From Alloprevotella tannerae (lineage in GTDB: Bacteria > Bacteroidota > Bacteroidia > Bacteroidales > Bacteroidaceae): a stretch of DNA of 64,000 nt. How positions within the stretch are numbered: position 1 is the first letter of the stretch; each line of letters opens with the position of its first letter. Location of the stretch: assembly GCA_015259125.1 (NCBI GenBank), contig JABZGR010000010.1, positions 1 to 64,000 of the forward strand, written 5' to 3'. Positions 8,186 to 16,289 of this stretch are shown in pieces. A program made the translations under genes and the position numbers. Under the pieces are notes generated by a model. That model did no database searches, was not told the origin of the DNA, and saw only the letters and a list, made by a program, of their open reading frames with translations.

Positions 8186-9433
8186 ATGGCTAAAAAGAAA
8201 AAGTGTTCTTTTTGCGGAGTAGAGGAAAGTGGCGTCAGCGTAATGTTTTCCGGTCCTGACGGCAGCAATATTTGTAACAATTGCATCGAAAATGCTTATC
8301 ATTTATTGCGAGAAAACGGCTTGACTCCCCTTGACGGACTGGAAAATATCAGCAAAGAAGATATTGACCTTAAGCGCATACCACGTCCGCAAGAGATAAA
8401 GTCTTACTTAGATCAGTATGTGATCGGGCAAGATGATGCCAAGCGCTATTTATCTGTATCTGTCTACAACCATTATAAACGTTTGGCGCAGGAGAATCTG
8501 GACGCTGTCGACGATGGTGTGGAGATCGAAAAGTCTAACATTATTATGGTAGGCACGACCGGAACGGGAAAGACGCTCTTGGCACGCACAATAGCTCGCC
8601 TTTTGGATGTTCCTTTCACGATTGTTGATGCTACGGTCTTCACGGAAGCGGGTTACGTGGGTGAAGACGTGGAGAGCATTCTCTCACGCTTGTTGCAAGA
8701 GGCTGACTTCAATGTGGAGCGCGCAGAACGCGGCATTGTCTTTATTGATGAAATAGATAAAATTGCCCGCAAGAGCGATAATCCGAGCATTACGCGCGAT
8801 GTGAGCGGCGAGGGCGTGCAGCAAGGAATGCTTAAGCTGCTCGAAGGATCTGTGGTGAACGTTCCGCCAAAGGGAGGCCGCAAACATCCGGATCAAGATT
8901 ATGTTCACGTTGACACTCGCAACATCCTCTTTATTTGTGGAGGAGCTTTTGATGGCATCGAAAAGAAGATTGCACAGCGTCTGAATACGCACACCGTCGG
9001 CTACGACAACGTGCAACGCGTGAAGAAGATTGATCCGGCCAACTTGATGCAATACATTGAGCCGATGGATTTGAAGTCTTTTGGCTTGATTCCAGAGATT
9101 ATTGGCCGACTTCCGGTCCTCACTTATCTGAACCCTTTGGATGAGGCCGCTTTGCGCCGCATCCTTGTTGAGCCGAAGAACTCTTTGGTAAGACAATATG
9201 AGAAGTTGTTTAAGATGGACGGTGTTACCTTGACTTTTACAGAGGGTTCCCTCGACTTTATCGTAAACAAGGCGATGGAATATAAACTTGGTGCGCGCGG
9301 TCTACGCTCTATTATGGAGAGTATTATGATGGACGCGATGTTTGATATTCCTTCGGCCAAGGAGGATACTTTTAAGGTGACGGCTGCTTATGCTAAAGAG
9401 CATTTTGAGAAGAACAATCACATGCTCAATTAA
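8186..9433 (+). CDS. clpX: ATP-dependent Clp protease ATP-binding subunit ClpX
   Basis: AAA+ unfoldase that recognises tagged substrates and threads them into ClpP. The 415 residues begin with a four-cysteine zinc-binding domain (Cys7, Cys10, Cys30, Cys33) for substrate and adaptor binding. The AAA+ module follows, with Walker A GTTGTGKT, Walker B IVFIDEIDKI, the pore-loop region around GYVGEDVES, and sensor motifs including GARGLRSIME near the C-terminus. It is separated from clpP by 9 bp. A hairpin terminator follows at 9459-9488. Confidence 0.98.
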   Translation: MAKKKKCSFCGVEESGVSVMFSGPDGSNICNNCIENAYHLLRENGLTPLDGLENISKEDIDLKRIPRPQEIKSYLDQYVIGQDDAKRYLSVSVYNHYKRLAQENLDAVDDGVEIEKSNIIMVGTTGTGKTLLARTIARLLDVPFTIVDATVFTEAGYVGEDVESILSRLLQEADFNVERAERGIVFIDEIDKIARKSDNPSITRDVSGEGVQQGMLKLLEGSVVNVPPKGGRKHPDQDYVHVDTRNILFICGGAFDGIEKKIAQRLNTHTVGYDNVQRVKKIDPANLMQYIEPMDLKSFGLIPEIIGRLPVLTYLNPLDEAALRRILVEPKNSLVRQYEKLFKMDGVTLTFTEGSLDFIVNKAMEYKLGARGLRSIMESIMMDAMFDIPSAKEDTFKVTAAYAKEHFEKNNHMLN

Positions 9434-9458
9434 GCCTTTGGCATACCATATTATATAC

Positions 9459-9488
9459 TCCCCCCACTGAGAAGAATGCAGTGAGGGG
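9459..9488 (+). terminator. Terminator-like hairpin after clpX
   Basis: A C-rich arm ending in ACTG and the arm CAGTGAGGGG form a 10-bp stem with one mismatch and a 9-base loop, 26 bp after the clpX stop. It lies between two converging genes (clpX and the small peptide gene) and may serve either strand. Confidence 0.6.
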
Positions 9489-9529
9489 ATTATATAATGC
9501 TTTATACAAACGATTCGTACAAATTGAAC

Positions 9530-9709
9530 TCAACCTTCTAGATCAGTATCCTCATCATCTTCAACTGGAGGAATGATCACAACAGATCCACCTCCTCCAC
9601 CACCTGGTTGTACTTCTGGACTTGAGGCCAATAATGCACTGTAAAAAACGATTACTTCAAGTTCTGGACAAACATATGCTCGCCCTATATTTCTTCTGGT
9701 TTTCTTCAT
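9530..9709 (-). CDS. 59-residue Gly-rich small peptide, possible precursor or signal peptide-like product
   Basis: ATG to TGA, 59 residues: a basic start (MKKTRRNIGRAYVCPELEV), a hydrophobic stretch ending ALLASS, a run of six glycines, a valine/isoleucine patch, and an acidic tail (EDDEDTDLEG). The layout resembles short Bacteroidales peptides that start MKK-x-Y-xx-P and carry a Gly-rich core after a hydrophobic segment; their role is unknown to me. No modification or export gene adjoins it, and the only neighbours are clpX (convergent) and an AT-rich stretch. One cysteine (Cys14) and the Gly run would suit a modified peptide, but that is speculation. GAAGG just before the ATG may act as a ribosome-binding site. 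Base composition is more AT-rich than in neighbouring genes. Confidence 0.6.
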   Translation of the reverse strand: MKKTRRNIGRAYVCPELEVIVFYSALLASSPEVQPGGGGGGSVVIIPPVEDDEDTDLEG

Positions 9710-10420
9710 AACCTTCGTCTTTAATGTTAAATCTTTACTTTTTAGCTATAACCAATCTTAGAAATTGAGTAAGAATAGACTATTAATTCCAAAACTCTCT
9801 TATCCCTTAACTCCCTTCAGAGTAGATCCACATCATAATAAAAAAATCCCCACTGGCTTATGCAGAGTGCAAAATAACACAAAACGCCACAAAAAGACAA
9901 ACATAGTTATAAATATTTTTCCGCAACATTTTTAACAAAACAACTTTCTATCAAAATTAAGCTAGCCTATCAAACACAACTAAAGTACTATTTATCAAAC
10001 ATTTCACTATTTCTAATACAACCATCTTTTAAGAGAGAAGATAAAACGAACTCATCAAATATTTTCTCTTTTCTTTTATGCATATAACGATTTTGCATTC
10101 TAGAGATACCAATACCCAATACAGAATATCCCCTTATCGAAACAAAAGATTAAATTGAGAATTTCTCGCATTAAAACCTGAGCTATTTCATTAAAAGGAC
10201 ATATAGTTGTGCAATCATAGTTGAAATGCTGTATCCAGCAAGAAAAAAACACAGACGATAAGGTTACATATTTAAATCGTCCATCTCGCCCACTCCAACG
10301 AAAAACCAGAAGCTTAAATAACAAATTTTCAATACAACAATTGCGAGGACGAAGAATGAAAGACAAACCTTTTGTTTTCTTCACGACTTTACGTAACTTC
10401 GCCCAACAAAATGAAATGAA
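9710..10420. other. AT-rich intergenic stretch without a convincing gene
   Basis: About 700 bp, clearly more AT-rich than the flanking coding DNA. Short open frames exist on both strands (for example 10221-10424 plus and 10100-10384 minus), but they have unbalanced composition, no recognisable motif and mutual overlap, so I do not call them. No tandem repeat or strong hairpin stands out. The stretch may hold the promoters of the small peptide gene (minus) and of the large fusion gene (plus). Confidence 0.5.
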
Positions 10421-13400
10421 ATGACGTCAAATCCGGATTTCTTTATCGTAGACGCAGCCCTTAGTGCGGCAGGAATAGATCTCTGTACAAAACACCCTCG
10501 TGTGAATCGCTTAATCCGTCTGACTCCGCAAGAGCAGACAACAACTACCACACAAAACGTAGAATATTTAAAGACGGACGAAGTAGGTAGCACCGACCTC
10601 TTGCAGCGCATTGCCAAACTAACAACAAGCACCTATACTTTATTATATTTATCTCCCAAAGCGCTAATATTGTCCTATCGTTGCATTGATCGCCTATTAC
10701 AAGCAGCAGAGGCCACTAAAGCTGCAATGGTTTATTCGGATCGCTACGATGGCACAGCAGCCCACCTCGTACTTGACTACCAAGCGGGAAGCCTGCGCGA
10801 TGACTTTGACTTTGGCGAACTACTCCTCATTCGCACAGATCTCTTGCAGAAATTTGCACAAGAAGAGCACAATTATAAATATGCCGGCCTCTACGCTCTA
10901 CGTCTATTCTTAAGCAGACACGGAGACTTGTATCATTTACGAGAGATGCTCTACACATCTTGCGAAACAGACACGCGTAAGAGTGGGGAGAAGCAATTTG
11001 ACTACGTTGCACCGCACAATAGAGCCGTTCAACTTGAATGTGAAGCTGCTTGTACGGCGCACTTAAAAGCGATCGGTGGCTATTTGACCCCAGATGAATA
11101 TAAATCATTACCAACTGTCGACACTTCTGCTTATCCTGTCACAGCCTCTGTCATTATTCCGGTGCGCAACCGCGTGAAAACAATTGCAGACGCCATAGGA
11201 AGCGTCTTATCGCAACAGACAAACTTCGATTACAATATTATTGTCGTAGACAATCACTCTGATGACGGCACAACGGACGCCATCGCAGCTTTCTCAAAAG
11301 ATAAGCGCATCGTTCACCTCGTTCCCTCGCGCAAGGATTTGGGAATCGGCGGTTGCTGGGATTGGGCTATCCGCGACGAACACTGCGGCTGCTATGCCGT
11401 TCAGTTGGATTCCGACGATCTTTATAGCGGCCCTGATGTTTTGCAGCGCATTGTAGAGACCTTCCAAACGCAAGAGGTGGCGATGGTCATCGGCGCTTAT
11501 CGTATGGTAAACTTCCAATTGCAAACGCTACCTCCGGGCTTGATCGACCATAAAGAGTGGACAGACGACAACGGACGCAACAATGCTTTACGCATCAACG
11601 GCCTTGGTGCGCCGCGTGCTTTCCGCACGGACATCTTGCGGCAGATTGGTTTCCCCAACACTTCTTATGGAGAAGATTATGCGCTCGGATTGACGATTTC
11701 GCGCCGTTATCGTATCGGACGCATTTACGATGAACTCTATTTGTGTCGACGTTGGGAGGGCAACTCTGATGCTGCGTTGAGCATCGACAAGGTAAATCGC
11801 AACAACGCCTATAAGGATATGTTGCGCACCATAGAATTGACCGCCAGATGCAGGCGCAACGCGGCTTGGAATCACGAAGTAGCTGAAGAGGAACTACTAG
11901 CTTTTTTCCAAGAACAATTAGCGCGTTGGCCCGAAGCGGCGCAGCGCTTTACCGCTCTTGAAACAGAAGTAAAAACGCGCGAGCTCACCACAGAAAACGG
12001 GGTACTTGCCGCACAATATAACCCGCGCAGAATGGTTTCGACCGGCGCACAACTCACAAAAGAAGCTTTAGCAGAACGCCCCTGCTTCTTGTGTAGCCAG
12101 AATAGGCCGAAAGCGCAAATGGTGTTACCAACTGACCGAACACTCGAACTACTTATCAATCCCTTCCCTATCGTTCCGCAGCACCTCACGCTACCTACGC
12201 GCCATCATCGGCCCCAGGATCTAACAACTTTATTGCCGGCTCTCTTCAATTTGGCTGAGCGTTGGCCTTCTTTCTTCCTATTATATAATGGTCCACGCAG
12301 TGGGGCATCTGCCCCGGACCACGCTCATTTACAAGCAGCTTTACGCGGTTATGTCCCCATTGAAAAAGATTGGACCAAATATGCCGGACGCTTAAAGAAA
12401 GTCTATCCTTTGTCGTCCGCCGAAGAATATAATCTGACCGAAGCCGGCTATTCAGCTGAAGCAGGTATTTATCTTCTGCGCGATTATGCTTGTCCTGCAT
12501 TTGTACTGATAGACGAAAGTGCCGACAAGGGTTGCCACTTGCTGCAGCGCCTTTTACCTTTGCTGCCTAAAGATAAGGGACAGAGTGAGCCGGACTTAAA
12601 CTTGCTGGTTTGGCAACAAGCTGCTACCACCTCCAAACCGGCACATACCGTGGCCGTCCTTTTCCCGCGCAAGAAGCACCGTCCGGAGGTTTATTTTGCT
12701 CAGGGCGCAGCGCAGCGAATCATATCTCCCGGCGCCATTGATATGGGTGGACTGATTATTACGCCACGTGTGGAAGATTTTGAGGCTTTGACAGCGAAGG
12801 AGGCCACAGCTATTTTACGCGAAGTGACACTCTCCGAAAAAGAAGTGACAGCCATCGCCAAGCGTCTCACGGATAAGCCCGCGGCCGCATCGCGCACGGG
12901 AAAGCTGGGCAAAAACATTATACATTATAATGAATGTCCGAACGTCGCAGTCGGGATTCTGACGAGCGAGCAAGTGACTTTCACACTGAATATGCCGTAT
13001 ACAGCCAAGGGAAACGCCGTAGAAGGCGTGCAGCACGTAGTTTATCGCGATGGCGGCATTTTGTGGCAGGACAATATTTATAGTGAGCTGCGTTTTAAGC
13101 CCACGCAGCAAGATGCCTCTTTCACATTAGAAGATGTAACGATTGGTGTAGACTTCCATTGGGAGCGCAAAGAGGCGCAAACCTTCCACGGCACCCTGCA
13201 TTTGCTCGTAGATGAAGGAAAGATTGTCGTGATTAACGAAGTCGATGCTGAAGAATATTTAAAGAGCGTTATCAGTTCGGAGATGCGCTCCACCTCTTCT
13301 ATGGAACTCTTAAAGGCTCACGCCGTTGTTTCCCGCAGTTGGCTCTTCTATCAGATGCAAGCGCGTCGAAGCAACCCGGAAAATGCCGGCGGTTTCTTCA

Positions 13401-14230
13401 CCTTTACACGCAAAGAAAGCGAATATCTGCGTTGGTATGACCGCACAGATCACGCCTTGTTCGATGTTTGCGCCGATGATCATTGCCAACGCTATCAAGG
13501 CATAACGCGCCAGAGTTCGGCGGCAGTCGTAGAAGCCGTAGAAACGACGCGCGGCTGCGTACTCACTTATGAAGATGTCTTGTGCGATGCCCGCTTCTCG
13601 AAGTGCTGCGGCGGAGCTTCTGAAAAGTTTTCCACGTGCTGGGGCGACGAAGACTATCCTTATTTAGCGCCCATCAGAGACAGCAAAGATGAGACGCTGC
13701 CCGATTTGACTGAAGAGGCGCAAGCCGAAGCGTGGATCGCAGCATCGCCCGATGCCTTTTGCAACACGAAGGATCCGCGACTGATTCAGCAAGTATTAAA
13801 TGACTATGATCAGGAAACGCCCGACTTTTATCGCTGGACTATAACCTACCAGCAGGCCGAACTGGCTGATTTAATCAAGCAAAAGTCAGGCATTGACTTC
13901 GGCGCGATCAAAGCCCTCATCCCCGTAGAGCGCGGAGAGAGCGGACGCATCAAGCGTTTGCGCATCATCGGAACGGAGAAAGAGATGACGATAGGCAAGG
14001 AATTGGAAATACGTCGCTTACTCTCGCCCACACATCTGTACAGTTCAGCTTTCACGGTCTCCACTTCCGGCGAAGAAGTGCCCCAAACCTTCACACTACG
14101 TGGCGCCGGCTGGGGGCACGGTGTCGGTATGTGCCAAATAGGCGCTGCCGTGATGAGCGACAAGGGCTATTCCTACGACACCATACTCACTCATTATTAT
14201 AAAGGAGCAAACATTAAGAAGATCTATTGA
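10421..14230 (+). CDS. Three-part fusion: GT2 glycosyltransferase, DUF4922/HIT-like, SpoIID/LytB
   Basis: A 1269-residue protein. Residues 1-240 are a poorly recognisable region that may be a second, degenerate GT-A fold (YSDRYDG, then SLRDDFDFG). Residues about 243-470 form a family-2 glycosyltransferase: SVIIPVRNR, IVVDNHSDDGT and the metal-binding DSDD at 330-333. Residues about 530-810 resemble DUF4922, a HIT/GalT-like nucleotide-sugar phosphorylase fold: PCFLC, INPFPIVPQHL and the histidine motif HAHLQ (His634, His636). Residues about 900-1269 are SpoIID/LytB: EVDAEEYLKSVISSEM, LKAHAVVSRSWL and GWGHGVGMCQIG (1230 onward). No signal peptide is visible. The stop overlaps the next start by one base, so it is translationally coupled to an AmpG-like permease. 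Sugar-nucleotide or peptidoglycan-fragment recycling is the natural inference; the exact reaction is unknown. Confidence 0.85.
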   Translation: MTSNPDFFIVDAALSAAGIDLCTKHPRVNRLIRLTPQEQTTTTTQNVEYLKTDEVGSTDLLQRIAKLTTSTYTLLYLSPKALILSYRCIDRLLQAAEATKAAMVYSDRYDGTAAHLVLDYQAGSLRDDFDFGELLLIRTDLLQKFAQEEHNYKYAGLYALRLFLSRHGDLYHLREMLYTSCETDTRKSGEKQFDYVAPHNRAVQLECEAACTAHLKAIGGYLTPDEYKSLPTVDTSAYPVTASVIIPVRNRVKTIADAIGSVLSQQTNFDYNIIVVDNHSDDGTTDAIAAFSKDKRIVHLVPSRKDLGIGGCWDWAIRDEHCGCYAVQLDSDDLYSGPDVLQRIVETFQTQEVAMVIGAYRMVNFQLQTLPPGLIDHKEWTDDNGRNNALRINGLGAPRAFRTDILRQIGFPNTSYGEDYALGLTISRRYRIGRIYDELYLCRRWEGNSDAALSIDKVNRNNAYKDMLRTIELTARCRRNAAWNHEVAEEELLAFFQEQLARWPEAAQRFTALETEVKTRELTTENGVLAAQYNPRRMVSTGAQLTKEALAERPCFLCSQNRPKAQMVLPTDRTLELLINPFPIVPQHLTLPTRHHRPQDLTTLLPALFNLAERWPSFFLLYNGPRSGASAPDHAHLQAALRGYVPIEKDWTKYAGRLKKVYPLSSAEEYNLTEAGYSAEAGIYLLRDYACPAFVLIDESADKGCHLLQRLLPLLPKDKGQSEPDLNLLVWQQAATTSKPAHTVAVLFPRKKHRPEVYFAQGAAQRIISPGAIDMGGLIITPRVEDFEALTAKEATAILREVTLSEKEVTAIAKRLTDKPAAASRTGKLGKNIIHYNECPNVAVGILTSEQVTFTLNMPYTAKGNAVEGVQHVVYRDGGILWQDNIYSELRFKPTQQDASFTLEDVTIGVDFHWERKEAQTFHGTLHLLVDEGKIVVINEVDAEEYLKSVISSEMRSTSSMELLKAHAVVSRSWLFYQMQARRSNPENAGGFFTFTRKESEYLRWYDRTDHALFDVCADDHCQRYQGITRQSSAAVVEAVETTRGCVLTYEDVLCDARFSKCCGGASEKFSTCWGDEDYPYLAPIRDSKDETLPDLTEEAQAEAWIAASPDAFCNTKDPRLIQQVLNDYDQETPDFYRWTITYQQAELADLIKQKSGIDFGAIKALIPVERGESGRIKRLRIIGTEKEMTIGKELEIRRLLSPTHLYSSAFTVSTSGEEVPQTFTLRGAGWGHGVGMCQIGAAVMSDKGYSYDTILTHYYKGANIKKIY

Positions 14231-15513
14231 TGGAAAATATAGCAGAAACCGAAGCAAAAGCGCGGCGCCGCCAATCGCCGTGGAGCTGGGTGCCCTCTTT
14301 ATATTTCGCAGAAGGCATCCCTTACGTCATCGTAATGACAATTGCGGCGATTATGTACAAGCGACTCGGACTGAACAACGAAGAAATCACGCTCTACACC
14401 TCTTGGCTGTATCTCCCGTGGGTAATTAAACCCTTCTGGAGTCCGGTTGTGGATTTATTGAAGTCGAAACGCTGGTGGATTGTCGTGATGCAACTCGTTC
14501 TGGGCGCATCCATGGCCGGTGTGGCTTTTACGATCAAAGTGCCCCACTTCGTACAATGGACGCTCGTCTTTTTCTGGCTTATGGCTTTCAGTTCGGCCAC
14601 ACACGACATCGCGGCCGACGGCTTTTATATGCTGGCTTTAGAGGAACACGAGCAGAGTATGTTTGTCGGCGTGCGCAGCACCTTTTATCGTGTTGCCACC
14701 ATCGCAGGGCAAGGCTTGCTCGTAATGTTTGCCGGGACAATGGAAGTATTTTATCGCAACCCATTTTCAGCCTGGATGGCCACGTTCTTCGTCTGCACAG
14801 CCACCTTCCTGCTGCTTTTCTGCTATCATGCCTTTATGCTGCCGCGCCCACGGCAAGACAGTTCCCGCCATCTGGAGTTGAAGGAGTTTGCCGCAACGTT
14901 TAAGTCTTTCTTCCTGAAGCCCCAGTTTCTTGTGGCCGCCATCTTTATGCTGCTATACCGTTTCCCCGAAGCATTGCTCATCAAGATCTGCCCACTTTTC
15001 ATGCTTGATCCCGTGAGTAAAGGCGGCTTAGGTATGACGACGGCCGAAGTAGGCTTTGTGCAGGGCACGGTAGGCGTCATCGGACTTCTGCTGGGTGGCA
15101 TTTTGGGCGGCGTATTAGTAGCTTCCAAAGGCTTAAAGAAGATGTTGCTGCCAATGGTGCTGAGCATTACGCTCCCCCACGTTGTCTACATATTCCTGGC
15201 CTACTACCAAACCGAGAGTTTGGCTTTGATTAACATCAGCGTCTTCTTAGAGCAGTTTGGCTACGGCTTTGGTTTCACAGCCTATATGCTCTATATGATG
15301 TATTTTTCGCAAGGCAAAAACACCACGGCCCACTATGCTTTTTGCACCGGCTTTATGGCTTTAAGTATGATGCTGCCTGGTCTGTTTGCCGGAGCGCTAC
15401 AACAGGCCGTCGGTTATCTTAATTTCTTTATTATCGTCCTCTGCCTAACGCCACTGACTTTTATAGCGGCCGGTTTAATCAAAGTAGACGAGCATTACGG
15501 CAAAGGGAAATAA
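14230..15513 (+). CDS. AmpG-like major facilitator transporter
   Basis: A 427-residue integral membrane protein with about 12 hydrophobic segments. The opening SLYFAEGIPYVIVMTIAAIM followed by SWLYLPWVIKPFWSPVVDLL is typical of the AmpG/muropeptide-permease branch of MFS. A conserved acidic segment (ATHDIAADGFYM) lies in the fourth or fifth helix. The ATG at 14230 overlaps the TGA of the upstream gene (TGATG); an in-frame TTG three bases earlier is possible but less likely. The tight coupling to a protein with a SpoIID domain supports import of peptidoglycan fragments. The substrate is an inference from family, since no binding residue is decisive. Confidence 0.85.
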   Translation: MENIAETEAKARRRQSPWSWVPSLYFAEGIPYVIVMTIAAIMYKRLGLNNEEITLYTSWLYLPWVIKPFWSPVVDLLKSKRWWIVVMQLVLGASMAGVAFTIKVPHFVQWTLVFFWLMAFSSATHDIAADGFYMLALEEHEQSMFVGVRSTFYRVATIAGQGLLVMFAGTMEVFYRNPFSAWMATFFVCTATFLLLFCYHAFMLPRPRQDSSRHLELKEFAATFKSFFLKPQFLVAAIFMLLYRFPEALLIKICPLFMLDPVSKGGLGMTTAEVGFVQGTVGVIGLLLGGILGGVLVASKGLKKMLLPMVLSITLPHVVYIFLAYYQTESLALINISVFLEQFGYGFGFTAYMLYMMYFSQGKNTTAHYAFCTGFMALSMMLPGLFAGALQQAVGYLNFFIIVLCLTPLTFIAAGLIKVDEHYGKGK

Positions 15514-15532
15514 GCGCCCTGCCGACTACAGA

Positions 15533-15585
15533 CTTTTCGCCTCTGCTGTTGCCGCGCGATGCGCCGGAACGGTAGGGGCGAAAAG
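15533..15585 (+). terminator. Possible terminator after the transporter gene
   Basis: CTTTTCGCC at 15533 and GGCGAAAAG at 15577 form a 9-bp stem around a structured 35-base loop, 20 bp after the stop codon. No T-run follows, so confidence is low. Confidence 0.35.
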
Positions 15586-15621
15586 CCTATATGGGGCTGC
15601 TGAGATCAATCCATCACTTCA

Positions 15622-15972
15622 TTAGGCCGGCATTACGATCATCGACCACTCCAACTCTTTCGATATCCACTTACCGGAAAGAAGATAGCCCCACTTATCT
15701 CCCGCCGATACTTGGGCCGCGATAGGCGGAATGTTAATCACAAAAGCGCAAATCTTTCGACCACCCGACAAGCGGCCAAAAGAGGACTCAATTTCCTTGT
15801 TTTCAGCAGTTCCAATCCATATTTTCCACTTATTCTTGCTTATCCATCGATTATTTGCCGGGGAAAAACTATCGTTTGGCGGCAGCAAACTATGGTTTGA
15901 TGGGAGCAAACTATGGTTTGGTGCCACCAAACAAAACCCGCTCTTGCCGCCGACACGCAGCATCGCATCCAC
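15622..15972 (-). CDS. Doubtful open frame overlapping array B
   Basis: A 116-codon minus-strand frame. Its C-terminal 70 residues (containing FVINIPPIAAQVSAGDKWGY) have gene-like codon use, but its N-terminal part is the translation of the 21-bp repeat array as heptapeptides (LLPPNDS-like). No family is recognised and no promoter or ribosome-binding site is visible. It may be a gene remnant invaded by the array, or chance. Confidence 0.2.
   Translation of the reverse strand: MDAMLRVGGKSGFCLVAPNHSLLPSNHSLLPPNDSFSPANNRWISKNKWKIWIGTAENKEIESSFGRLSGGRKICAFVINIPPIAAQVSAGDKWGYLLSGKWISKELEWSMIVMPA
15853..15936. repeat. Array B: four 21-bp GTTTG-N7-CAAAC units
   Basis: Four 21-bp units; unit 1 is degenerate (ATTTG...AAAAC), units 2-4 keep GTTTG and CAAAC. 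Cores are CCGGGGA, GCGGCAG, ATGGGAG and GTGCCAC; linkers are TATC, TATG, TATG and AAAA. It is preceded by GATT. Core polarity is mostly opposite to that of arrays C-E. It lies in the 776-bp gap between the transporter gene and serC, 289 bp upstream of the serC promoter. Apart from the doubtful minus-strand frame I see nothing else in the gap. Confidence 0.92.
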
Positions 15973-16224
15973 AGTATCGATTTTATGGATGAGAAGACAA
16001 CTAATTTTCTGCTTCCGACCATAAAAAACCAGCCTTACGACTCACACGAAAAGCCATAAAAAGACACATACAAAAGAGCGACGACAGCCCCATTGAATCT
16101 TTTCATTAGTTAACCGGACAGGGGGAAACTGCAGCCAAATTTTGCTGTTTTTTTCTCATTTTAGCCTAAACTAAATGTGAGTTTTCGCTTTTTGTCGGAT
16201 AAACTTGAAATATTCCCTTTGAAA

Positions 16225-16256
16225 TTTGGCTACGCGTAGAAAACTCCCTATATTCG
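16225..16256 (+). promoter_or_regulatory. serC promoter
   Basis: TTTGG, then a 19-bp spacer, then TATATTCG, one base off the Bacteroidota -7 consensus TAnnTTTG. The start codon follows 33 bp downstream. The spacing equals that of the tRNA, purF-like and dnaN promoters in this window. Confidence 0.65.
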
Positions 16257-16289
16257 CTGCAGAAAACACACACTAATTACTCTAAAGAT

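Noticed and set aside
9963..9977. TAGCCTATCAAACAC also present near 20964
   Set aside because: A single shared 15-mer between two AT-rich gaps is within chance expectation for 64 kb.
10221..10424. Open frame just before the large fusion gene
   Set aside because: 67 codons with basic, low-quality composition in the AT-rich gap, overlapping an opposite frame of similar size and the fusion start.
12281..12291. Palindromic ATTATATAAT repeated at about 9490, 12280, 42715, 44540 and 47133
   Set aside because: Four of the five lie in genes where the sequence encodes Leu-Tyr-Asn with common codons; likely coincidence.
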